Shown here in pieces: positions 1 through 10,432 of a stretch of 64,000 nt of DNA (position 1 is its first letter; the number at the start of each line of letters is the position of its first letter). Source of the stretch: Hyperoodon ampullatus (lineage: Eukaryota > Chordata > Mammalia > Artiodactyla > Ziphiidae); contig CATKHW010000426.1 of the NCBI GenBank assembly GCA_949752795.1, forward strand, positions 248,001 to 312,000, read 5' to 3'. A model generated the notes under the pieces. The model made no database searches. It was not told where the DNA came from and saw nothing but the letters and a program-made list of their open reading frames with translations. A program made the translations under genes and the position numbers.

Positions 1-271
1 TGGTGAGATTGGGTGAACAAATGCAGACCCTTTAAAGCAATAATGCATGGCACCCATTCCATGGGTCCAAACTCTCCAGGTTGAAGGGAATATTACTACA
101 GTTATAACATGTACGGGAAACCTAGAGAACGGACACACTGTGAATACGAAAGGTTTCTAAAACTCAACGAATAGTCCCTCTCCTGGTGCTCCGGTTTGAC
201 TTTCCATCTGCTTTACTATCTACCTCCCAACTTGGAGAGACAGCCCCTTTAACCTCCTGGTTCGCACAGGT

Positions 272-284
272 TGCCAATTTGGCA
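272..284. repeat. 13-bp inverted repeat TGCCAATTTGGCA (unit 1 example)
   Basis: Six-base arms flank a single T. It is conserved in the units I checked except unit 35, where the 8-bp deletion after 59408 removes most of the left arm. It is short enough to be chance. Confidence 0.6.
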
Positions 285-425
285 GAGGATGAAAGGGAAG
301 AGGGAGAACCATTGAGAGAGTACCTGATGGGCATTTGGACGGGCACATATCACTGTAATTTCCCGGCAGGAAGAAGAATTAACCAAAGTCTCAGCCACCT
401 ACCGGGAACCAGTATAGGTCCTGAA

Positions 426-437
426 CCAAAATTTTGG
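426..437. repeat. 12-bp palindrome CCAAAATTTTGG (unit 1 example)
   Basis: Perfect 12-bp palindrome, also seen at the same place in the other units read. It has no known role here; an AT-rich palindrome of this length can occur by chance in one ancestral unit and be copied. Confidence 0.6.
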
Positions 438-663
438 ACTTGCGGTCAGCTCACCAAAAACGAGTTGAAAAATTGAGCTCAGGGGCACAGCAATTCAAAA
501 ACTGGCCCAGTAATAAAGGACAACTATCATCCAAAAATCTGTTTAGGGAAGGCAACGAGACAGACTTGAAAGCGAGGCAGAATAGCAGGAAACAGATTTC
601 AAGAGGTACGTTGGAATCGCCTTTAAAGCACAGGAAGAGGGGCACAACTTCGACAATGATGCA

Positions 664-737
664 CTTGGCCAAAAAGGGCGTATGCGTTTTCTCCTGAATA
701 TATTCAGGAGAAAACGCATACGCCCTTTTTGGCCAAG
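664..737. repeat. 74-bp perfect palindrome, reference copy (unit 1)
   Basis: Two 37-bp arms meet with no spacer at 700/701. The sequence begins CTTGGCCAAAAAGGGCG and ends with its exact reverse complement; the centre is GAATATATTC. The outermost flanking bases (A before, C after) do not pair. Read as RNA it would form a stem of about 35 bp with a tight loop; as DNA it could extrude a cruciform. The same element sits at the same place in every unit and starts 663 bp after each unit start. Copies in units 1, 2, 5-17, 19-23, 25-29, 31, 32, 34 and 36 match this spelling. No function is shown by sequence alone. Confidence 0.97.
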
Positions 738-984
738 CAAGCAAGCGGGCAATGCAAATCTGCACTACAAAGAAGTATCACTTCCCACCGGTCAAAAGGG
801 ACATCCACAAAATGTGTAAAAACCAGAAAGGCAAGACAGGCCCTGGAGAACAGGGAGCCTTGTTATGCTGATGGGCGGGATGTAAATTGCCAACTCCCTC
901 TCTGGAGGAGTGCATTGTGTTCCCTAAAACAAGTAAACAACAGAGCTACAGAGCCAAGGGCACTTCCAGTCTAGGGAATATACC

Positions 985-1266
985 TTGGGAAAACTGAAAA
1001 TCAATAAGACAGAGCCACCCCAAAATTTAGGGCTGCACTGCTTACAAGGACCTCAACTTGGGTACACCTTAAATATCCCAGGAAATATAAAAATGGTTCA
1101 AAAAATTGTGGAACTTACGTACGATGGAATATACCTCAGCCATGAAATCAATGACATAAGAGCAGTAGCAGTAAAATGGGTGGATTCAGGTACGATGATT
1201 CTAAGTGAAATAAGTCACACAGAAAAAGAAACTTATCATAAGATATCACTTATGAAGATCCTGTAA
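985..1266 (+). other. Recurrent 93-codon open frame, no ATG start (unit 1 example)
   Basis: The frame is open from about 937 (after TAA at 934) to TAA at 1264-1266. The first possible start counted is TTG at 985; an internal ATG occurs at codon 37. I recognise no domain, signal peptide or membrane segment in the peptide. The frame recurs in most units but is broken by single-base changes in units 4, 15, 21 and 36. The unit length is usually not a multiple of three, so frames cannot join across units. Conservation is expected from homogenisation alone. Coding is unlikely. A fossil of an older gene or retroelement cannot be excluded. Confidence 0.15.
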
Positions 1267-1594
1267 ACATGGCTACACTTGAACTGAGTTAGGAAAGAGA
1301 ACAGTGTCTCACATTTAGAAAACACTCTTATACCTGCTTAAGGGGGAAGAGAGGTGGGGTGATGCATAAAACCAGAGTTTGATATAAGCACAGGTACCGT
1401 TCCAAAAACCAACTATGGAATAGACAAGACCTACACCTTCCTCAGTGAAAGGGACTCAAATCCCCATATTTCCCGCAGAGGAACATATCTGACTAGTAAG
1501 AATCTTAAAACCTATGTATTGATATGTCTCCGTAAGGGAATCAAGTGTGTCTAGACTGGCATAAACATCGCAGCGAGAATCAGCTCAAACCCAC

Positions 1595-1603
1595 TATAAA
1601 AAG
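1595..1603 (+). promoter_or_regulatory. TATA-like motif TATAAAAAG (unit 1 example)
   Basis: A TATA-box-like string lies in CCACTATAAAAAG, and this core is kept in the units read. It is followed within 10-30 bp by the A-rich tract. No initiator or other promoter element is convincing, and such a string is expected by chance in a 1.7-kb AT-moderate unit. Confidence 0.2.
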
Positions 1604-1608
1604 AATTT

Positions 1609-1627
1609 CAAAAACAAAACAAAAAAA
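1609..1627 (+). repeat. A-rich tract (unit 1 example)
   Basis: A run of A interrupted by C, ending AAAAAAACTGGG. It varies slightly among units: C-interrupted in unit 1, fewer interruptions in unit 2 (about 3350), and aaataaaac in units 5-27. It could be the remnant of a poly-A tail of an old retroposon or a simple low-complexity tract. Confidence 0.5.
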
Positions 1628-1737
1628 CTGGGAAATTCTTTACAATTCCTTCAGAATCTCAGATGAAACCTGGAATGACCCTATCTACAACGACAGCTGG
1701 ATATGGCATAAGGCTGGACACTTGGGACTGAGAGGAT

Positions 1738-3473
1738 TGGTGAGATTGGGTGAACAAATGCAGACCATTTAAAGCAATAATGCATGGCACACATTCCATG
1801 GGTCCCAACTCTCCAGGTTGAATGGAATATTACTACAGTTATAACATGTACGGGAAACCTAGTGAACGGACACACTGTCTATACGAAAGGTTTCTAAAAC
1901 TCAACGAATAGTCCCTCTCCTGGTGCTCCGGTTTGACTTTCCATCTGCTTTACTATCTACCTCCCATCTTGGAGAGACAGCCCCTTTAACCTCCTGGTTC
2001 GCACAGGTTGCCAATTTGGCAGAGGATGAAAGGGAAGAGGGAGAACCATTGAGAGAGTACCTGATGGGCATTTGGACGGGCACATATCACTGTAATTTCC
2101 CGGCAGGAAGAAGAATTAACCAAAGTCTCAGCCACCTACCGGGAACCAGTATAGGTCCTGAACCAAAATTTTGGACTTGCGGTCAGCTCACCAAAAACGA
2201 GTTGAAAAATTGAGCTCAGGGGCACAGCAATTCAAAAACTGGCCCAGTAATAAAGGACAACTATCATCCAAAAATCTGTTTAGGGAAGGCAACGAGACAG
2301 ACTTGAAAGCGAGGCAGAATAGCAGGAAACAGATTTCAAGAGGTACGTTGGAATCGCCTTTAAAGCACAGGAAGAGGGGCACAACTTCGACAATGATGCA
2401 CTTGGCCAAAAAGGGCGTATGCGTTTTCTCCTGAATATATTCAGGAGAAAACGCATACGCCCTTTTTGGCCAAGCAAGCAAGCGGGCAATGCAAATCTGC
2501 ACTACAAAGAAGTATCACTTCCCACCGGTCAAAAGGGACATCCACAAAATGTGTAAAAACCAGAAAGGCAAGACAGGCCCTGGAGAACAGGGAGCCTTGT
2601 TATGCTGATGGGCGGGATGTAAATTGCCAACTCCCTCTCTGGAGGAGTGCATTGTGTTCCCTAAAACAAGTAAACAACAGAGCTACAGAGCCAAGGGCAC
2701 TTCCAGTCTAGGGAATATACCTTGGGAAAACTGAAAATCAATAAGACAGAGCCACCCCAAAATTTAGGGCTGCACTGCTTACAAGGACCTCAACTTGGGT
2801 ACACCTTAAATATCCCAGGAAATATAAAAATGGTTCAAAAAATTGTGGTACTTACGTACGATGGAATATACCTCAGCCATGAAATCAATGACATAAGAGC
2901 ATTAGCAGTAAAATGGGTGGATTCAGGTACGATGATTCTAAGTGAAATAAGTCACACAGAAAAAGAAACTTATCATAAGATATCACTTATGAAGATCCTG
3001 TAAACATGGCTACACTTGAACTGAGTTAGGAAAGAGAACAGTGTGTCACATTTAGAAAACACTCTTATACCTGCTTAAGGGGGAAGAGAGGTGGGGTGAT
3101 GCATAAAACCAGAGTTTGATATAAGCACAGGTACCGTTCCAAAAACCAACTATGGAATAGACAAGACCTACACCTTCCTCAGTGAAAGGGACTCAAATCC
3201 CCATATTTCCCGCAGAGGAACATATCTGACTAGTAAGAATCTTAAAACCTATGTATTGATATGTCTCCGTAAGGGAATCAAGTGTGTCTAGACTGGCATA
3301 AACATCGCAGCGAGAATCAGCTCAAACCCACTATAAAAAGAATTTCAAAAACAAAAAAAAAAACTGGGAAATTCTTTACAATTCCTTCAGAATCTCTGAT
3401 GAAACCTGGAATGACCCTATCTACAACGACAGCTGGATATGGCATAAGGCTGGACACTTGGGACTGAGAGGAT
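1738..3473 (+). repeat. Repeat unit 2 (left group)
   Basis: 1,736 bp. It shares the gtacctgat and aacatcgcagc states with unit 1, but has gaccattt and cacacattcc where unit 1 has gacccttt and cacccattcc. It alone has ctgtctatacg (about 1876), where other units have ctgtgaatacg. The A-rich tract near 3350 has lost the interrupting C seen elsewhere. The palindrome at 2401-2474 is perfect. Confidence 0.95.
1923..2213 (+). other. Longer open frame in left-group units (unit 2 example)
   Basis: In units 1 and 2 a 96-codon frame with no ATG at its start runs through the short inverted repeat and the 12-bp palindrome. In unit 2 it is open further upstream, to about 1860, because ctgtctata replaces an in-frame stop. 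Most later units have a stop at gtagctgtt, which ends the same frame at about codon 45. Units 1-2 may therefore keep an older, more open state. It contains two cysteines and one N-x-S motif but no family I can name. Confidence 0.15.
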
Positions 3474-5211
3474 TGGTGAGATTGGGTGAACAAATGCAGA
3501 CCATTTAAAGCAATAATGCATGGCACACATTCCATGGGTCCCAACTCTCCAGGTTGAATGGAATATTACTACAGTTATAACATGTACGGGAAACCTAGTG
3601 AACGGACACACTGTGAATACGAAAGGTTTCTAAAACTCAACGAATAGTCCCTCTCCTGGTGCTCCGCTTTGACTTTCCATCTGCTTTACTATCAACCTCC
3701 CAACTTGGAGAGACAGCCCCTGTAACCTCCTGGTTCGCACAGGTTGCCAATTTGGCAGAGGATGAAAGGGAAGAGGGAGAACCAATGAGAGAGTAGCTGT
3801 TAGGCATTTGGACAGACACATATCACTGTAATTTCCCGGCAGGAAGAAGAATTAACCAAAATCTCAGGCCCCCACCGGGAACCAGTATAGGTCCTGAACC
3901 AAAATTTTGGACTTGCGGTCAGCTCACCAAAAACGAGTTGAAAAATGGAGCTCAGGGGCACAGCATTTCACAAACTGGCCGAGTAATAAAGGACAACTAT
4001 CGTCCAAAAATCTGTTGAGGGAAGGCAACGAGGCGGACTTGAAAGCGAGGCAGAATAGCAGGAAACAGATTTCAAGAGGTACGTTGGAATCGCCTTTAAA
4101 GCACAGGAAGAGGGGCACAACTTCGACAATGATGCACTTGGCCAAAAAGGGCGTATGCGTTTTCTCCTGAATACATTCAGGAGAAAACGCATACACCCTT
4201 TTTGTCCAAGAAGCAAGCAGGCAATGCAAATCTGCACTACAAAGAAGTATCACTTCCCACCGGTCAAAAGGGACATCCACAAAATGTGTAAAAACCAGAA
4301 AGGCAAGACAGGCCCTGGAGAACAGGGAGCCTTGTTATGCTGATGGGCGGGATGTAAATTGCCAACTGCCTCTCTGGAGGAGTGCATTGTGTTCCCTAAA
4401 ACAAGTAAACAACAGAGCTACAGAGCCAAGGGCACTTCCAGTCTAGGGAATATACCTTGGGAAAACTGAAAATCAAAAAGACACAGCCACCCCAAAATTT
4501 AGGGCTGCACTGCTTACAAGGACCTCAACTTGGGTACACCTTAAATATCCCAGGAAATATAAAAATGGTTCAAAAAATTGTGGTACTTACGTACGATGGA
4601 ATATCCCTCAGCCATGAAATCAATGTCATAAGACCAGTAGCAGCAAAATGGGTGGATTCAGGTACGATGATTCTAAGTGAAATAAGTCACACAGAAAAAG
4701 AAACTTATCATAAGATATCACTTATGAAGATCCTGTAAACATGGCTACACTTGAACTGAGTTAGGAAAGAGAACAGTGTCTCACATTTAGAAAACACTCT
4801 TATGCCTGCTTAAGGGGGAAGGAGAGGTGGGGTGATGCATAAAACCAGAGTTTGATATAAGCAGAGGTACCATTCCAAAAACCAACTATGGAATAGACAA
4901 GACCTACACCTTCCTCAGTGAAAGGGACTCAAAACCCCATATTTCCCGCAGAGGAATATATCTGACTAGTAAGAATCTTAAAACCTATGTATTGATATGT
5001 CTCCGTAAGGGAATCAAGTGTGTCTAGACTGGCATAAACATGGCAGCGAGAATCAGCTCAAACCCACTATAAAAAGGAATTTCAAAAACAAAACAAAAAA
5101 ACTGGGAAATTCTTTACAATTCCTTCAGGGTCTCTGATGAAACCTGGAATGACCCTATCTACAACGACAGCTGGATGTGGCATAAGGCTGGACACTTGGG
5201 CCTGAGAAGAT
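3474..5211 (+). repeat. Repeat unit 3 (left group, mosaic)
   Basis: 1,738 bp. It opens like unit 2 (gaccattt, cacacattcc), then carries private changes between 3665 and 3870: ctccgcttt, ctgtaacctc, gacagacac and aatctcaggccccc. The second half switches to central-type states (aatcaaaaagacacag, ttatgcctg). Its palindrome (4137-4210) is imperfect. The switch suggests a recombinant between subfamilies. Confidence 0.93.
4137..4210. repeat. Imperfect palindrome, unit 3
   Basis: Three changes, all in the right half, break pairing: T to C beside the centre (palindrome position 38), G to A at position 59, and G to T at position 69. None has a matching change in the left arm. Confidence 0.93.
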
Positions 5212-6949
5212 TGGTGAGATTGGGTGAACAAATGCAGACCCTTTAAAGCAATAATGCATGGCACCCATTCCATGGGTCCCAACTCTCCAGGTTGAAGGGA
5301 ATATTACTACAGTTATAACATGTACGGGAAACCTAGAGAACGGACACACTGTGAATACGAAAGGTTTCTAAAACTCAACGAATAGTCCCTCTCCTGGTTC
5401 TCCGGTTTGACTTTCCATCTGCTTTACTATCAACCTCCCAACTTGGAGAGACAGACCCTTTAACCTCCTGGTTCGCACAGGTTGCCAATTTGGCAGAGGA
5501 TGAAAGGGAAGAGGGAGAACCAATGAGAGAGTACCTGATAGGCATTTGCACGGGCACATATCACTGTAATTTCCCGGCAGGAAGAAGAATTAACCAAAGT
5601 CTCAGCCACCTACCAGGAACCAGTATAGGTCCTGAACCAAAATTTTGGACTTGCGGTCAGCTCACCAAAAACGAGTTGAAAAATGGAGCTCAGGGGCACA
5701 GCAATTCACAAACTGGCCGAGTAATAAAGGACAACTATCGTCCAAAAATCTGTTGAGGGAAGGCAACGAGGCGGACTTGGAAGCGAGGCAGAATAGCAGG
5801 AAACAGATTTCAAGAGGTACGTTGGAATCGCCTTTAAAGCACAGGAAGAGGGGCACAACTTCGACAATGATGCACGTGGCCATAAAGGGCGTATGTTTTT
5901 TCTCCTGCATATATTCAAGAGAAAACGCATACGCCCTTTTTGGCCAAGCAAGCAATAGGGCAATGCAAACCTGCACTACAAAGAAGTATCACTTCCCACC
6001 GGTCAAAAGGGACATCCACAAAATGTGTAAAAACCAGAAAGGCAAGACAGGCCCTGGAGAACAGGGAGCCTTGTTATGCTGATGGGCGGGATGTAAATTA
6101 TCAACTGCCTCTCTGGAGGAGTACATTGTGTTCCCTAAAACAAGTAAAGAACAGAGCTACAGAGCCAAGGGCACTTCCAGTCTAGGGAATATACCTTGGG
6201 AAAACTGAAAATCAAAAAGACACAGCCACCCCAAAATTTAGGGCTGCACTGCTTACAAGGACCTCAACTTGGGTACACCTTAAATATCCCAGGAAATATA
6301 AAAATGGTTCAAAAAATTGTGGTACTTACGTACGATGGAATATCCCTCACCCATGAAATCAATGTCATAAGACCAGTAGCAGAAAATGGGTGGATTCAGG
6401 TACGATGATTCTAAGTGAAATAAGTCACACAGAAAAAGAAACTTATCATAAGATATCACTTATGAAGATCCTGTAAACATGGCTACACTTGAACTGAGTT
6501 AGGAAAGAGAACAGTGTCTCACATTTAGAAAACACTCTTATGCCTGCTTAAGGGGGAAGGAGAGGTGGGGTGATGCATAAAACCAGAGTTTGATATAAGC
6601 ACAGGTACCGTTCCAAAAACCAACTATGGAATAGACAAGACCTACACCTTCCTCAGTGAAAGGGACTCAAAACCCCATATTTCCCGCAGAGGAATATATC
6701 TGACTAGTAAGAATCTTAAAACCTATGTATTGATATGTCTCCGTAAGGGAATCAAGTGTGTCTAGACTGGCAGAAACATGGCAGCGAGAATCAGCTCAAA
6801 CCCACTATAAAAAGGAATTTCAAAAACAAAACAAAAAAACTGGGAAATTCTTTACAATTCCTTCAGGGTCTCTGATGAAACCTGGAATGACCCTATCTAC
6901 AACGACAGCTGGATGTGGCATAAGGCTGGACACTTGGGACTGAGAGAAT
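5212..6949 (+). repeat. Repeat unit 4 (left group, decayed palindrome)
   Basis: 1,738 bp. It has the gtacctgat state of units 1-2 but central-type states in its second half. Private changes include cagaccctt (about 5453), ctggttctcc, tttgcacggg, and a 1-bp loss at agcagaaaatggg (about 6380) that breaks the open frame. Its palindrome (5875-5948) is the most decayed in the window. Confidence 0.93.
5875..5948. repeat. Most decayed palindrome, unit 4
   Basis: Six changed positions relative to the reference (2, 9, 22, 23, 34 and 44), all without a partner change. Five lie in the left arm. The element is recognisable but would form a much weaker hairpin. Confidence 0.92.
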
Positions 6950-8688
6950 TGGTGAGATTGGGTGTACAAATGCAGACCCTTTAAAGCAATAATGCATGGC
7001 ACCCATTCCATGGGTCCCAACTCTCCAGGTTGAAGGGAATATTACTACAGTTATAACATGTACGGGAAACCTAGAGAACGGACACACTGTGAATACGAAA
7101 GGTTTCTAAAACTCAACGAATAGTCCCTCTCCTGGTGCTCCGGTTTGACTTTCCATCTGCTTTACTATCAACCTCCCAACTTGGAGAGACAGCCCCTTTA
7201 ACCTCCTGGTTCGCACAGGTTGCCAATTTGGCAGAGGATGAAAGGGAAGAGGGAGAACCAATGAGAGAGTAGCTGTTAGGCATTTGGACGGGCACATATC
7301 ACTGTAATTTCCCGGCAGGAAGAAGAATTAACCAAAGTCTCAGCCACCCACCGGGAATCAGTATAGATCCTGAACCAAAATTTTGGACTTGCGGTCAGCT
7401 CACCAAAAACGAGTTGAAAAATGGAGCTCAGGGGCACAGCAATTCACAAACTGGCCGAGTAATAAAGGACAACTATCGTCCAAAAATCTGTTGAGGGAAG
7501 GCAACGAGGCGGACTTGAAAGCGAGGCAGAATAGCAGGAAACAGATTTCCAGAGGTACGTTGGAATCGCCTTTAAAGCACAGGAAGAGGGGCACAACTTC
7601 GACAATGATGCACTTGGCCAAAAAGGGCGTATGCGTTTTCTCCTGAATATATTCAGGAGAAAACGCATACGCCCTTTTTGGCCAAGCAAGCAAGCGGGCA
7701 ATGCAAATCTGCACTACAAAGAAGTATCACTTCCCACCGGTCAAAAGGGACATCCACAAAATGTGTAAAAACCAGAAAGGCAAGACAGGCCCTGGAGAAC
7801 AGGGAGCCTTGTTATGCTGATGGGCGGGATGTAAATTGCCAACTGCCTCTCTGGAGGAGTGCATTGTGTTCCCTAAAACAAGTAAACAACAGAGCTACAG
7901 AGCCAAGGGCACTTCCAGTCTAGGGAATATACCTTGGGAAAACTGAAAATCAAAAAGACACAGCCACCCCAAAATTTAGGGCTGCACTGCTTACAAGGAC
8001 CTCAACTTGGGTACACCTTAAATATCCCAGGAAATATAAAAATGGTTCAAAAAATTGTGGTACTTACGTACGATGGAATATCCCTCAGCCATGAAATCAA
8101 TGTCATAAGACCAGTAGCAGCAAAATGGGTGGATTCAGGTACGATGATTCTAAGTGAAATAAGTCACACAGAAAAAGAAACTTATCATAAGATATCACTT
8201 ATGAAGATCCTGTAAACATGGCTACACTTGAACTGAGTTAGGAAAGAGAACAGTGTCTCACATTTAGAAAACACTCTTATGCCTGCTTAAGGGGGAAGGA
8301 GAGGTGGGGTGATGCATAAAACCAGAGTTTGATATAAGCACAGGTACCGTTCCAAAAACCAACTATGGAATAGACAAGACCTACACCTTCCTCAGTGAAA
8401 GGGACTCAAAACCCCATATTTCCCGCAGAGGAATATATCTGACTAGTAAGAATCTTAAAACCTATGTATTGATATGTCTCCGTAAGGGAATCAAGTGTGT
8501 CTAGACTGGGATAAATATGGCAGCGAGAATCAGCTCAAACCCACTATAAAAAGGAATTTCAAAAATAAAACAAAAAAACTGGGAAATTCTTTACAATTCC
8601 TTCAGGGTCTCTGATGAAACCTGAAATGACCCTATCTACAATGACAGCTGGATGTGGCATAAGGCTGGACACTTGGGACTGAGAGGAT
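6950..8688 (+). repeat. Repeat unit 5 (transition to central subfamily)
   Basis: 1,739 bp, the canonical length. It starts with left-group states (gttataacatgtacggg, tttactatc) but has the central agatcctg from about 7366 and is the first unit to end with gataaatatgg (8511). It therefore marks the boundary of the homogenised centre. gtgtacaaatg (6962) is private. The palindrome at 7613-7686 is perfect. Confidence 0.95.
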
Positions 8689-10432
8689 TGGTGAGATTGG
8701 GTGAGCAAATGCAGACCCTTTAAAGCAATAATGCATGGCACACATTCCATGGGTCCCAACTCTCCAGGTTGAAGGGAATATTACTACAGATATAACATGT
8801 ACGGGAATCCTAGAGAACGGACACACTGTGAATACGAAAGGTTTCTAAAACTCAACGAATAGTCCCTCTCCTGGTGCTCCGGTTTGACTTTCCATCTGCT
8901 TTATTATCAACCTCCCAACTTGGAGAGACAGCCCCTTTAACCTCCTGGTTCGCACAGGTTGCCAATTTGGCAGAGGATGAAAGGGAAGAGGGAGAACCAA
9001 TGAGAGAGTAGCTGTTAGGCATTTGGACGGGCACATATCACTGTAATTTCCCGGCAGGAAGAAGAATTAACCAAAGTCTCAGCCACCCACCGGGAATCAG
9101 TATAGATCCTGAACCAAAATTTTGGACTTGCGGTCAGCTCACCAAAAACGAGTTGAAAAATGGAGCTCAGGGGCACAGCAATTCACAAACTGGCCGAGTA
9201 ATAAAGAACAACTATCGTCCAAAAATCTGTTGAGGGAAGGCAACGAGGCGGACTTGAAAGCGAGGCAGAATAGCAGGAAACAGATTTCAAGAGGTACGTT
9301 GGAATCGCCTTTAAAGCACAGGAAGAGGGGCACAACTTCGACAATGATGCACTTGGCCAAAAAGGGCGTATGCGTTTTCTCCTGAATATATTCAGGAGAA
9401 AACGCATACGCCCTTTTTGGCCAAGCAAGCAAGCGGGCAATGCAAATCTGCACTACAAAGAAGTATCACTTCCCACCGGTCAAAAGGGACATCCACAAAA
9501 TGTGTAAAAACCAGAAAGGCAAGACAGGCCCTGGAGAACAGGGAGCCTTGTTATGCTGATGGGTGGGTTGTAAATTGCCAACTGCCTCTCTGGAGGAGTG
9601 CATTGTGTTCCCTAAAACAAGTAAACAACAGAGCTACAGAGCCAAGGGCACTTCCAGTCTAGGGAATATACCTTGGGAAAACTGAAAATCAAAAAGACAC
9701 AGCCACCCCAAAATTTAGGGCTGCACTGCTTACAAGGACCTCCACTTGGGTACACCTTAAATATCCCAGGAAATATAAAAATGGTTCAAAAAATTGTGGT
9801 ACTTACGTACGATGGAATATCCCTCAGCCATGAAATCAATGTCATAAGACCAGTAGCAGCAAAATGGGTGGATTCAGGTACGATGATTCTAAGTGAAATA
9901 AGTCACACAGAAAAAGAAACTTATCATAAGATATCACTTATGAAGATCCTGTAAACATGGCTACACTTGAACTGAGTTAGGAAAGAGAACAGTGTCTCAC
10001 ATTTAGAAAACACTCTTATGCCTGCTTAAGGGGGAAGGAGAGGTGGGGTGATGCATAAAACCAGAGTTTGATATAAGCACAGGTACCGTTCCAAAAACCA
10101 ACTATGGAATAGACAAGACCTACACCTTCCTCAGTGAAAGGGACTCAAAACCCCATATTTCCCGCAGAGGAATATATCTGACTAGTAAAGTAAGAATCTT
10201 AAAACCTATGTATTGATATGTCTCCGTAAGGGAATCAAGTGTGTCTAGACTGGGATAAATATGGCAGCGAGAATCAGCTCAAACCCACTATAAAAAGGAA
10301 TTTCAAAAATAAAACAAAAAAACTGGGAAATTCTTTACAATTCCTTCAGGGTCTCTGATGAAACCTGAAATGACCCTATCTACAATGACAGCTGGATGTG
10401 GCATAAGGCTGGACACTTGGGACTGAGAGGAT
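8689..10432 (+). repeat. Repeat unit 6 (central; AGTAA duplication)
   Basis: 1,744 bp, because AGTAA is duplicated at 10184-10193. First unit with all central states (gagcaa, gatataaca, gggaatcc, tttattatc). Marked by aaagaacaac (about 9203), gggtgggttg (9561, one change at a CpG) and cctccactt (9738). The second half is the template for unit 11. The palindrome at 9352-9425 is perfect. Confidence 0.96.
10184..10193 (+). repeat. AGTAA 5-bp tandem duplication, unit 6
   Basis: ACTAGTAAGAATC has become ACTAGTAAAGTAAGAATC by duplication of AGTAA. It accounts for the full +5 bp of unit 6. Confidence 0.95.

Larger units (their letters stand above)
1..1737 (+). repeat. Repeat unit 1 (left group)
   Basis: 1,737 bp. 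Left-group states: gaacaaatg near the start, gtacctgat at about 330, ATCAATAAGACAGAG at 999, and ttatacctg near 1328. The last two are shared with units 29-37 rather than the central units. The palindrome at 664-737 is perfect. It is almost identical to unit 2. Confidence 0.95.

Noticed and set aside
261..285. tRNA-derived element: GGTTCGCACAGG resembles a pol III B box
   Set aside because: The match stops after GGTTCG, there is no A box at the right distance, and no cloverleaf can be drawn.
664..737. Rho-independent terminator (GC-containing stem followed by TTTTT)
   Set aside because: The T run lies inside the arm, not after the stem. Nothing else in the window looks bacterial, and there are no genes to terminate.
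664..737. Palindrome as an inserted foldback transposon or MITE
   Set aside because: No target-site duplication flanks it (left GATGCA, right CAAGCA), and it has no internal sequence.
1545..2213. Endogenous retrovirus gene remnant
   Set aside because: The joined frames have a vaguely glycoprotein-like look, but there is no diagnostic motif, no LTR pair and no primer-binding site. Too weak to call.
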